From: Clostridiales bacterium UBA4717
GTDB lineage: Bacteria; Bacillota; Clostridia; Oscillospirales; CAG-272
Direction of reading: 5' to 3'
Length of the DNA: 13,586 nt
NCBI GenBank assembly: GCA_002404395.1
Contig: DHJP01000120.1
Location: 1-13,586, forward strand
In this document: one piece after another, positions 1 to 6,372 of the stretch
How the letters are laid out: each line of letters begins with the position of its first letter
Numbering within the stretch: position 1 is the stretch's first letter
Program-made: the position numbers and the translations under genes
The notes under the pieces: model-generated
Seen by the model: only the letters and a program-made list of their open reading frames with translations
Told to the model about the DNA's origin: nothing
The model's database searches: none

Positions 1-132
1 AAGAACAGACTCTGAAAAGTTTCCGTCCCCTCTCGGGGAACAGGGAATATCAACTCGTCACTCTTTTTTTATTCTCTGTAACACTTCTATTGTAAACCTA
101 CAGCAAAATTGTGTATTTCATTAAATTTACGG

Positions 133-161
133 TTGATTTTGAGCGTAAAATATGGTATAAT
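133..161 (+). promoter_or_regulatory. Sigma-70-type promoter for the SGNH/dockerin gene
   Basis: A -35 box TTGATT (133-138) and a perfect -10 box TATAAT (156-161) are separated by exactly 17 bp. Transcription would begin near 168, giving a leader of about 75 nt before the ATG at 243. This argues against the in-frame ATG at 111, which lies upstream of the promoter. The leader carries a small hairpin, CCGCC-ATA-GGCGG (215-227), shortly before the start codon. Confidence 0.7.
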
Positions 162-242
162 TATCAAGTACGGCAGACGGCGACGCAGCGCGCCGTTAAA
201 GTGAATCCAAAAATCCGCCATAGGCGGGGAAACGGTGGGAAT

Positions 243-2096
243 ATGCGTTTTCTTAAAAAGACAGCTTTACTTTTTATGATCGCGGCAATATTGGTGATTG
301 CGGTACTCGGCGTATCGGCTGCTGATGATGCGATCGTATTTGACGTTATTGACCTTGAAGGCAATGTATCCGGCAGTGGGGGATATGTGGTACGCGACAG
401 CTTTGATTTTGACGGAAGCTCGGCTTTCTGCAAAATGGAGATCGGTACCGACGGCACGGCGAATGATAACACCGGATTTGATATACGTGTCGGACAGATC
501 AAAGGCTTCAATATTCATGAATATCCGGTGCTTAAGATCGGGTACAAATCAAATATCGCCGATACCGAGGCGGTTATCGACCTGAATGTGGGCGTAAAGT
601 ATAACAGTGCCTCACAGCGTTTGTGGGGAATGCGTGTAAATTACGACCGCAACGGCGCGCCTTCCGAATTTGTGGTAAATCTGAAAAAATATTCGAGCGG
701 ATCGGTAAATCCGTGGGATTGGAATGCCGTTGACGCGGAAAACTCGGTCGAATATATCAGGATCAAGCCATATTATCAGGAAAAGCAATACAAGTCCGGC
801 GAATATTTTTCGGTGGAATATGTTGCATTCTTCAAGACTGAAGAAGCGGCAAATGCGTTTGATTATACGCTTGATCTTACCGGAGCATACAAGGATATCT
901 ATTTCAGAGAACAGGTACAGCGTACGGTGGTCGGCGAAACCGTAAAGCTTAATCCGGTTGTAAAGCCCGGATACCTTGTGCTTCCGGAGATCGTATATAC
1001 TTCGGGCGATCCTGAAGTCTGCTCGGTTGATGCGGACGGCAACGTAAAGGCATTGTCGGCGGGCCGCACGACCGTTGTGGGAAAATACGGAGAGTTTACC
1101 ACCGAATGCGAGATAATCGTACTTGATAAGGAGATCGCTCCGGTAGAATTTTATCTCAAGGGTACCGGTTATACCGGAACCAAGCCGAAGGTCAACTGCC
1201 TCGGAGATTCGATAACCACATATGCTCCGGGACCCGAAAACGGAATGAATTATCATTTCTGGTGGGCAAAATGGTATGAGATCGAAAACCGAAATTACGG
1301 TATTTCCGGAACCACGGTTACTGCGCGAAACGACGGCAAAGGATTTGTTCAGCGTTATATCGGAATGGACGGCGACGCTGATCTGATCACCGTAAAGGGT
1401 GGTACAAACGATTTCGGCGGTCATTCAAAGGGAAGTGCGAACGACCGTAACGATACCACTTATATGGGTGCCACACGACTGCTGATGGAAGGACTTATCA
1501 AAAAATATCCCGATAAACAGATACTGTTCTTTACGCCTATCAGAAGATGCGAGCATCATCAGACCGTTGATACCAAAAATGCGTGGGGCGACACGTTGAA
1601 CGACTATGCGTCGGCGGTTGAAGAGCTTGGTTCGTATTATGGTATTAAGGTCATCAATCTTTACAATGTGCCCGAACTTGACTTTACTTCAGAGGTCGTG
1701 CAGGATGTGATCCCGGATGATCCGACGACTCCGGATGTCAACGAGTATCAGGATGCGAAATGCGCAAGCGAACTTATGCCCGACGGACTTCATCCGAGCG
1801 GCAAGGGGCATATTATTCTCGGCGAATATATGTTAAATAAAATGGATGAGCTCGGTGTTATAAAGCTTGTCAAACCCGATAGCAAAAAACTCGGAGATAT
1901 AGACGGAAACGGGCTTGTGCTGCCGGGAGACTCGATACGTTTGGCGAGATATATTGCCGGTTGGAAGGGCTTTGAAACGATCGACCGTACAAGTGCCGAT
2001 GTCAATTCGGATTCTGTGATAGACACGCTTGACTACTTTATTTTAGCGCGTTTTATCTCGGGTTATACGGGATACGAGACCCTGCCGCATAATTAA
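243..2096 (+). CDS. Secreted SGNH-hydrolase (esterase-like) with Big2 and type I dockerin domains
   Basis: The predicted product is a 617-aa secreted, modular esterase-like protein. Residues 1-26 form a signal peptide (MRFLKKT, hydrophobic core, VSA cleavage site). Residues 27 to about 220 are a beta-rich region I cannot place; it could be a carbohydrate-binding module. Residues about 222-296 resemble a bacterial Ig-like Big2 domain. Residues about 316-540 are an SGNH/GDSL hydrolase: GDS with nucleophile Ser323, GGTND with Asn389, and DGLHPS with Asp514 and His517. The C-terminus is a dockerin duplicate with calcium-loop residues Asp552/Asp554/Asn556/Asp563 and Asp586/Asn588/Asp590/Asp597, so it should bind a cohesin. 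In this family the likely reaction is removal of acyl (often acetyl) groups from polysaccharide; the actual substrate is not evident. The start at 243 is chosen because of the signal peptide and promoter position; its Shine-Dalgarno is weak (GGTGGGA, 234-240). It appears monocistronic. Confidence 0.88.
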   Translation: MRFLKKTALLFMIAAILVIAVLGVSAADDAIVFDVIDLEGNVSGSGGYVVRDSFDFDGSSAFCKMEIGTDGTANDNTGFDIRVGQIKGFNIHEYPVLKIGYKSNIADTEAVIDLNVGVKYNSASQRLWGMRVNYDRNGAPSEFVVNLKKYSSGSVNPWDWNAVDAENSVEYIRIKPYYQEKQYKSGEYFSVEYVAFFKTEEAANAFDYTLDLTGAYKDIYFREQVQRTVVGETVKLNPVVKPGYLVLPEIVYTSGDPEVCSVDADGNVKALSAGRTTVVGKYGEFTTECEIIVLDKEIAPVEFYLKGTGYTGTKPKVNCLGDSITTYAPGPENGMNYHFWWAKWYEIENRNYGISGTTVTARNDGKGFVQRYIGMDGDADLITVKGGTNDFGGHSKGSANDRNDTTYMGATRLLMEGLIKKYPDKQILFFTPIRRCEHHQTVDTKNAWGDTLNDYASAVEELGSYYGIKVINLYNVPELDFTSEVVQDVIPDDPTTPDVNEYQDAKCASELMPDGLHPSGKGHIILGEYMLNKMDELGVIKLVKPDSKKLGDIDGNGLVLPGDSIRLARYIAGWKGFETIDRTSADVNSDSVIDTLDYFILARFISGYTGYETLPHN

Positions 2097-2116
2097 GGCA
2101 TCGAACCGATTTTTAC

Positions 2117-2152
2117 AAAAACTCTGCCGATTTTTATTGCGGCAGAGTTTTT
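2117..2152 (+). terminator. Intrinsic terminator of the SGNH/dockerin gene
   Basis: A 13-bp perfect stem, AAAAACTCTGCCG (2117-2129) with CGGCAGAGTTTTT (2140-2152), has a 10-nt loop and ends in a T run. It starts 21 bp after the stop codon. The matching A run on the left arm means it could also act on the other strand. Confidence 0.85.
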
Positions 2153-2216
2153 GTGTGAGTGAAAACACCGTTTTGTGCGACAAAATTACAAAAGCTGAAA
2201 AAAGCAGCGGTTGTAC

Positions 2217-2248
2217 TTGAAAACGGAGGTGATATGTGATAATATAAT
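2217..2248 (+). promoter_or_regulatory. Possible promoter for a long leader ahead of the DUF4358 lipoprotein
   Basis: TTGAAA (2217-2222) is followed after 17 bp by TAATAT (2240-2245), preceded by an extended -10 TG (2237-2238). The better hexamer TATAAT lies at 2243-2248 but at 20-bp spacing. If active, it would make a transcript with about 465 nt of leader before the ATG at 2719. The region is A/T-rich, so a chance match is possible. Confidence 0.45.
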
Positions 2249-2533
2249 AATACAGCGGAAGGATGAGCGAAACTCGGTATACATTTTGATTTTATGCAAA
2301 AGCTATATGACAAGGCGCGATTTGCCTTGTAACGACCGATGAAGCGACGCTCTGACTCTGATCGGCGTTAAGTTTTCGGATCACTAAAGTAAAATCCGGA
2401 TTTTGCGTTGGAATTTTCCGAAAACGCAGGTGCGATAACCGATCTATGGAGTTGAGGTCATTCGGTCACACATTGGATTTGCGCGGAAGCGCAAAGTCAG
2501 GAAAAATCAAATGGTAAAAACTTTCTATTTTCA
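2249..2533 (+). other. Gene-free, hairpin-rich leader region; possible structured RNA
   Basis: I find no convincing ORF here. Several inverted repeats follow one another: ACAAGGC/GCCTTGT (2310-2316/2324-2330); AACG-bulge-CCGAT with ATCGG-CGTT (2331-2340/2361-2369); TTTTCGGA/TCCGAAAA (2373-2380/2417-2424), competing with TGCGTT/AACGCA (2404-2409/2423-2428); the perfect palindrome AAAATCCGGATTTT (2391-2404); and TTTGCGC-GGAA-GCGCAAA (2478-2495), a 7-bp stem with a GNRA-type tetraloop. The density suggests a folded 5' leader or a noncoding RNA. I recognise no known riboswitch consensus. Confidence 0.35.
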
Positions 2534-2590
2534 TCAGCATTGCTGAATCGAAACCTATCGTTTATTTTTGAGCCGCTTCGCCGACGGGAG
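2534..2590 (+). repeat. Leader repeat, copy 1 (partial, not next to a start codon)
   Basis: This is a partial copy of the element found before three genes in this window. It has the small hairpin TCAGC-ATT-GCTGA (2534-2546), then ATCGAAA, a GTTTATTTTTG stretch, GAGCCGC and GGAG (2587-2590). No ATG stands at the expected distance after the GGAG; copy 2 begins 6 bp later instead. It therefore looks like the 3' half of an older copy in tandem with copy 2. Confidence 0.6.
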
Positions 2591-2596
2591 CAGTTA

Positions 2597-2718
2597 GCGT
2601 GAAAGTGTGATTCCCGCTGAGTGAGATCTCAAGTTTTGCGCCCGTTAATTTATCGGCTGCGCCGAATCGAAAATTTATGTTTATTTTTTGAGCCGCCTAC
2701 GGCGGCATGGAGATTATT
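2597..2718 (+). repeat. Leader repeat, copy 2, upstream of the DUF4358 lipoprotein
   Basis: The order of parts is: GCGTGAAA (2597-2604); GTGAGATCTCAAG (2621-2633); TTTTGCGC (2634-2641), which can pair with GCGTGAAA using two G-U pairs; hairpin TCGGC-TGC-GCCGA (2653-2665); an ATCGAAAATT and T-run block; hairpin GCCGCC-TAC-GGCGGC (2692-2706); and GGAG (2709-2712) six bases before the ATG. The same order recurs at 3504-3622 and, on the minus strand, at 11267-11122. A second in-frame ATG (2707) overlaps the element end. Confidence 0.75.
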
Positions 2719-3375
2719 ATGAAATTTAACAGAAAAATTGCACTTGCACTTGCAATAGCCGTACTTGCCTGCGGTTTTGCATCCTGTAAAGCTGAAGACG
2801 GAAAAATCAGCGAAAACAACACCGAGACCGAGTCCGCAAGCCTGAGTGAGTCTGTAACAGACTCGGAATCTGTCGGAACTGATGACACCGACGTATCCGA
2901 TTCGGATAATTTGTCAAAGGACGACGCTGAGCTTGCCAAAATATTTACCGCGGTAAAGGAATCTTTCGGTGACGATTGGATGCCGAACATGGCATTGTCC
3001 GATAATGAGCTTGATTCGATATACGGAATTAAGTCGGAATGGATGGACGCATACAAAGGCGAGATCCCGATGATCAGCTTCCATGTAGATACTTTTATCG
3101 GCGTGCGCGCCGCTGACGGACATGCTGACGATGTTGAAAAGGCGCTCAACGATTATTACACTTTTGAAAACGAGACCGCACTTCAGTATCCTGCAAATGA
3201 GATAAAGGTCAAGGCGGCAAGAGTATACAGAAACGGAGACTATGTATTCTTTATTATGCTCGGCAGTCCCGCTGACGATTTTACCGACGAAACCGCCGAA
3301 CGCGAGTTTTATGACAAGGCAAACGAGGGTGTGATCTCAATAATCGATGAGATACTCGGCTCGGATCAGGCTTGA
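2719..3375 (+). CDS. Small lipoprotein, DUF4358-like
   Basis: The 218-aa product begins with a lipoprotein signal: MKFNRK, then a hydrophobic stretch ending FASC, so Cys23 is the probable lipidated residue (Cys18 is an alternative). Residues about 30-67 are a low-complexity Ser/Asp/Glu/Thr linker. The folded part, residues about 70-200, resembles DUF4358 as I remember it: a YGI segment, a conserved PMISFHVDTF-like strand, a DDVEKAL helix and a GDYVFFIML strand. The molecular function of this family is not established. Lipoproteins of this kind commonly accompany MBOAT and DHHW genes, as here, so a role in exported-polymer acylation or cell-surface assembly is inferred only from context. The start at 2719 uses GGAG at 2709-2712; the in-frame ATG at 2707 would add MEII and has no Shine-Dalgarno of its own. 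Confidence 0.78.
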   Translation: MKFNRKIALALAIAVLACGFASCKAEDGKISENNTETESASLSESVTDSESVGTDDTDVSDSDNLSKDDAELAKIFTAVKESFGDDWMPNMALSDNELDSIYGIKSEWMDAYKGEIPMISFHVDTFIGVRAADGHADDVEKALNDYYTFENETALQYPANEIKVKAARVYRNGDYVFFIMLGSPADDFTDETAEREFYDKANEGVISIIDEILGSDQA

Positions 3376-3405
3376 GTCAACCTCGATTTCACAAGCATAA
3401 ATCCG

Positions 3406-3449
3406 CGGGTGCGATGTCCGGCTATTGTTTACAGCCGGTGTCGCACCCG
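3406..3449 (+). terminator. Long hairpin after the lipoprotein gene (possible terminator without a T tract)
   Basis: CGGGTGCGA (3406-3414) pairs with TCGCACCCG (3441-3449), and inside it CCGGCT (3418-3423) pairs with AGCCGG (3433-3438), with a small internal loop between them. That is 15 bp of stem 30 bp after the stop codon. No T run follows, so it may be a transcript-stabilising or processing hairpin rather than a terminator. Confidence 0.4.
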
Positions 3450-3503
3450 AGCGCGGAGTTGCGCGTAAGCGCTGAAGTTTAATTTATATCAGTTTTTAGC
3501 ATA

Positions 3504-3622
3504 GCGTGAAAGCGTGATCTTTGTCGAGTGTGATCTCAAGTTTCACGCCCGAATTTTGCAGAGCCGACACGAAAATTCAAATTTGTTTTTTTGTGCCGCG
3601 GCGACACGGCATGGAGTCTTAT
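3504..3622 (+). repeat. Leader repeat, copy 3, upstream of the MBOAT gene
   Basis: The parts match copy 2: GCGTGAAA (3504-3511) with the exact inverted partner TTTCACGC (3541-3548), TGTGATCTCAAG between them, GCCGA (3563-3567), an AAAATTCAAATTTG and T-run block, a GTGCCG...CGGCAT hairpin, and GGAG (3613-3616) six bases before the ATG. The left arm of the small TCGGC/GCCGA hairpin is degraded in this copy. The distance from GCGTGAAA to the start codon is 119 bp, against 122 bp in copy 2. Confidence 0.75.
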
Positions 3623-5035
3623 ATGGTATTCAGCAGTCTTGTGTTTTTATATCGATACCTTGCAGCGGTATTATTAATCTACTTTATTTCACCCGAAAAG
3701 CTGAAGAATTTTGTTTTGTTTGCCTTCAGCTTGCTTTTTTATGCTTGGGGTGAGCCCGTATATATTGTACTTATGCTGTTTTCAACGGTAGTCGATTACA
3801 CGCACGGCTTGCTCGTTCACCGTTTGAAGAATAAGGGCAGACAAGGCGCGGCGCGGGCAGTGCTGATTTCGTCGGTGGTGATAAACCTCGCTCTGCTCTG
3901 CTTTTTCAAATACTCCGGATTTATAGTTGAAAATATCAACGCCGTGTTTCATACGTCGATCCCCTTTTCGGGAGTCGCGCTTCCGATCGGCATATCTTTT
4001 TACACCTTTCAAACTATGTCGTATACGATAGACGTGTATCGCGATGTGGCGAAGCCGCAGAAGAATATAATTGACTTCGGAACCTATGTGGTGCTGTTTC
4101 CGCAGCTTATTGCCGGTCCTATCGTGCAATACAATACGATCGCCGAGCAGCTTAACCACCGAAAGACCGATATCGACGGATTTGCAAAAGGAGCTTTGCG
4201 TTTTACGGTCGGACTTGGTAAGAAGATACTGCTTGCGAATACTGCCGGGGAGATCTTTGATATGCTCACCGCTTCAGGCTTATCAAACCTGAGCGCGCTC
4301 GGAGCCTGGGGCGCGATACTTGCGTATACTTTCCAGATATATTTCGACTTCTCCGGATACTCGGATATGGCTATAGGACTCGGAAAGGTTTTCGGCTTTG
4401 ACTTTCTTGAAAACTTTGACTATCCGTATATGTCAAGAAGCATAACGGAGTTTTGGCGGCGCTGGCATATATCGCTCGGAAGCTGGTTCCGCGACTATGT
4501 GTATATTCCGCTCGGCGGAAACCGTGTCGGCAGAGCACGCCATATATTCAATATACTGACCGTATGGCTGCTTACCGGAATCTGGCACGGTGCAAGCTGG
4601 AATTTCTTATTTTGGGGATTGTATTACGGAATACTTTTGCTGATTGAAAAATTTTTCCTGCTCGAACGGCTGAAAAAGGCGCCGCGGTTCGTATCGGTCA
4701 TTTATACCTTTGTTATCGTTGTGTTCGGCTGGGTATTTTTTGTGTTTGAAAAGGCAAGCGATATTTCAGCCTTTTTCTCCGCAATGTTCGGATTCAACGG
4801 GCTGTGGGACAGAAGCTCTGCATATATTCTGCTCAACAGCGTTGTATTGTTTGCGATTTTTGCCGTGGCGGCTACGGATATTCCCAAAAAGCTGGCCGCG
4901 CGTTTTACCGCTTCGGAAAAGCTTGCGGGACTCAACACCGCTATGTGCGGCGCGTTTATCGCGGTGATATTTGCCGTGTCGACCGCGTTTCTCGTTAATT
5001 CAAGCTATAATCCCTTCCTTTACTTCAGATTCTGA
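3623..5035 (+). CDS. MBOAT-family membrane O-acyltransferase (AlgI/DltB-like)
   Basis: This 470-aa polytopic membrane protein belongs to the MBOAT family, whose AlgI- and DltB-like members pass acyl groups across the membrane for transfer to exported polymers. The N-terminus (MVFSSLVFLYRYL, then FSLLFYAWGEP) is typical of this bacterial subgroup. Diagnostic motifs are EFWRRWHISLGSWFRDYVYIPLGGNR, with FWRRWH at residues 277-282, and LTGIWHGASW, with the presumed catalytic His322. Length is usual for the subgroup. The start at 3623 has GGAG six bases upstream; an in-frame ATG 12 nt earlier lacks a Shine-Dalgarno, and starts further upstream would translate the leader repeat. The next gene (44-bp gap) is a DHHW protein, the usual extracytoplasmic partner, so the two likely act together. 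The polymer and the acyl group (acetyl is most common) are not shown by the sequence. Confidence 0.93.
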   Translation: MVFSSLVFLYRYLAAVLLIYFISPEKLKNFVLFAFSLLFYAWGEPVYIVLMLFSTVVDYTHGLLVHRLKNKGRQGAARAVLISSVVINLALLCFFKYSGFIVENINAVFHTSIPFSGVALPIGISFYTFQTMSYTIDVYRDVAKPQKNIIDFGTYVVLFPQLIAGPIVQYNTIAEQLNHRKTDIDGFAKGALRFTVGLGKKILLANTAGEIFDMLTASGLSNLSALGAWGAILAYTFQIYFDFSGYSDMAIGLGKVFGFDFLENFDYPYMSRSITEFWRRWHISLGSWFRDYVYIPLGGNRVGRARHIFNILTVWLLTGIWHGASWNFLFWGLYYGILLLIEKFFLLERLKKAPRFVSVIYTFVIVVFGWVFFVFEKASDISAFFSAMFGFNGLWDRSSAYILLNSVVLFAIFAVAATDIPKKLAARFTASEKLAGLNTAMCGAFIAVIFAVSTAFLVNSSYNPFLYFRF

Positions 5036-5079
5036 ATTCCGATATCCGATATAATGCACGAGACGGCGACGGGGGAGTT

Positions 5080-6222
5080 ATGAAAAGGTCAAATCTTACA
5101 ATATGCATAGTGTTTACGGCGATACTTGCCGTGCTGACGCTTGCAAGTATATTAAATCCGGTGCGCGAGCGGTCGGAGACCGAAAATCGCACACTTGCAC
5201 AGATGCCGGAGTTCAGCGCAAAGACGGTGTTTGACGGAAGCTTCACAAAAGGGTATGAGGATTTTGTGACCGATCAGTTTGTGGCTCGGGATTTTTGGAT
5301 AAATCTGAAAGTGAATACCGAGCGTGCGCTCGGAAGGACCGAGATCAACGACGTTTATCTCGGCAGTGACGGCTACTTTTTTGAGCGAAAGACCGAAAGC
5401 GACATAGATGAAGATCAAGTGGCATATAATCTTGACTGCTACAGGAAATTTGTTGATGGGCTTACGGAACAAGGCATAAATGCATATGTTACGCTTGCGC
5501 CTATCTCCGCGATGATAAATGAGGATAAGCTGCCGTTTCTTGCCGATGAGTACGATTTTGACCGGATCTGCGACACGGCGGTGCGTGAGCTTGACGAACG
5601 CTTTATCGAGCTTCGCCCTGTGCTTCGTATGCATTCGGACGAATATCTTTACTACCGCACCGACCACCATTGGACGAGCGACGGCGCATATTATGCATAC
5701 AGGGCGATAGCGGAAAAATTCGGTTTCACTCCGCTTGAGAAGAGCGAATTTACAACGCTTGACGTGACCGATAGTTTCTTCGGAACGGTGATCGCGCGGC
5801 TGAATATAAAGACCGAGCCGGATACAATAAAGCGGTACGATCCTAAGGATACAAAACTCGGCGGGATCACGATCACATACAATATGACCGATACGGTAAA
5901 AGATACATTTTATGATGAGTCGAAGCTTACGGTCTATGATAAATACGCATATTTTCTCGGCGGAAACGATCCGTATCTTGAGATCACGACCGGCGCGGAC
6001 AGCGGCAGAGTGCTGTTTCTGGCAAAGGATTCATATGCAAATTGTCTGATCCCGTTTTTGGCGTGCCACTTTGACAAGATATATGTTGTGGATCTGCGCT
6101 ATTTCAATGCGCATACGATCAGCTTTATTTCAAACAGCTGCACGGACGTGACGGACGCGCTCGCGCTTTATAATGTTTCGGGCTTTGCACAGGACAGATA
6201 TCTTATAAAGCTTGCCGATTGA
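5080..6222 (+). CDS. DHHW-family protein (AlgX/AlgJ-like extracytoplasmic acyltransferase partner)
   Basis: A 380-aa protein with one N-terminal membrane anchor (about residues 7-27) and a large extracytoplasmic domain. It carries the motif that names the DHHW family, TDHHWT, with Asp195, His196, His197 and Trp198. Near the C-terminus KDSYANC places a Ser318 preceded by Asp317, where AlgJ/AlgX-type proteins have their SGNH-like nucleophile. By analogy Asp195, His197 and Ser318 would form the catalytic triad that takes the acyl group from the MBOAT partner and places it on a polymer. The start codon is preceded by GGGGGAG (5071-5077) at a tight 2-nt spacing. It is almost certainly co-transcribed with the MBOAT gene. 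No terminator is visible between its stop and the upp promoter. Confidence 0.88.
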   Translation: MKRSNLTICIVFTAILAVLTLASILNPVRERSETENRTLAQMPEFSAKTVFDGSFTKGYEDFVTDQFVARDFWINLKVNTERALGRTEINDVYLGSDGYFFERKTESDIDEDQVAYNLDCYRKFVDGLTEQGINAYVTLAPISAMINEDKLPFLADEYDFDRICDTAVRELDERFIELRPVLRMHSDEYLYYRTDHHWTSDGAYYAYRAIAEKFGFTPLEKSEFTTLDVTDSFFGTVIARLNIKTEPDTIKRYDPKDTKLGGITITYNMTDTVKDTFYDESKLTVYDKYAYFLGGNDPYLEITTGADSGRVLFLAKDSYANCLIPFLACHFDKIYVVDLRYFNAHTISFISNSCTDVTDALALYNVSGFAQDRYLIKLAD

Positions 6223-6264
6223 ATGACAAAATGATAACGAATTATTAAAATTAGCCGCAAACTA

Positions 6265-6293
6265 TTGCAAATCGGAGCAAGTTGTAATATAAT
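6265..6293 (+). promoter_or_regulatory. Sigma-70-type promoter for upp
   Basis: TTGCAA (6265-6270) and a perfect TATAAT (6288-6293) are separated by 17 bp. Transcription would begin near 6300, leaving a leader of about 73 nt before upp. Its position 43 bp after the DHHW stop codon separates upp from the preceding cluster. Confidence 0.75.
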
Positions 6294-6306
6294 TAACACG
6301 TATGTG

Positions 6307-6330
6307 TGCCGCTGCTTTGCAATTGCGGCA
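6307..6330 (+). promoter_or_regulatory. Hairpin in the upp leader
   Basis: TGCCGC (6307-6312) pairs with GCGGCA (6325-6330), and TGC-TTT-GCA (6313-6321) stacks inside with a 3-nt bulge. It lies close to the predicted transcript 5' end and is followed by an A run, so it is not a terminator. It may protect the mRNA 5' end or take part in regulation; I see no PyrR-type anti-terminator pair. Confidence 0.4.
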
Positions 6331-6372
6331 AAAAATAAACGACCGATAATATAAAAACGGAGGAACTGCAAA

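Noticed and set aside
26..39. Small hairpin TCCCC-TCTC-GGGGA near the left edge, with a T run at 64-70, as a terminator of an upstream gene
   Set aside because: The stem is only 5 bp and the T run is about 25 bp away; too weak to call.
94..103. AAACCTACAG at 94-103 also occurs near the right edge on the minus strand, suggesting shared operator sites
   Set aside because: Only ten bases match, in A/T-rich sequence with different surroundings; chance is a sufficient explanation.
111..242. In-frame upstream extension of the SGNH/dockerin protein starting at ATG 111
   Set aside because: It would begin upstream of a near-consensus promoter (133-161) and put 44 residues before an obvious signal peptide.
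612..1424. 270-codon open frame on the minus strand inside the SGNH/dockerin gene
   Set aside because: Fully antisense to a gene with clear motifs; the translation shows no domain and the codons mirror the plus-strand gene.
2249..2533. Known riboswitch classes (T-box, cyclic-di-GMP, cobalamin, fluoride) in the long leader
   Set aside because: I could not find the conserved core sequences of these classes; a covariance-model search would be needed to exclude them properly.
3459..3488. Promoter TTGCGC/TTTATA ahead of the MBOAT gene
   Set aside because: Both hexamers are weak, spacing is 18 bp, and the -35 overlaps the GNRA hairpin.
3514..3622. Coding extension upstream of the MBOAT start (frames beginning at 3514 or 3521)
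   Set aside because: It lies in the leader repeat, which recurs in front of unrelated genes and contains stops in other copies; the family N-terminus begins at 3623.
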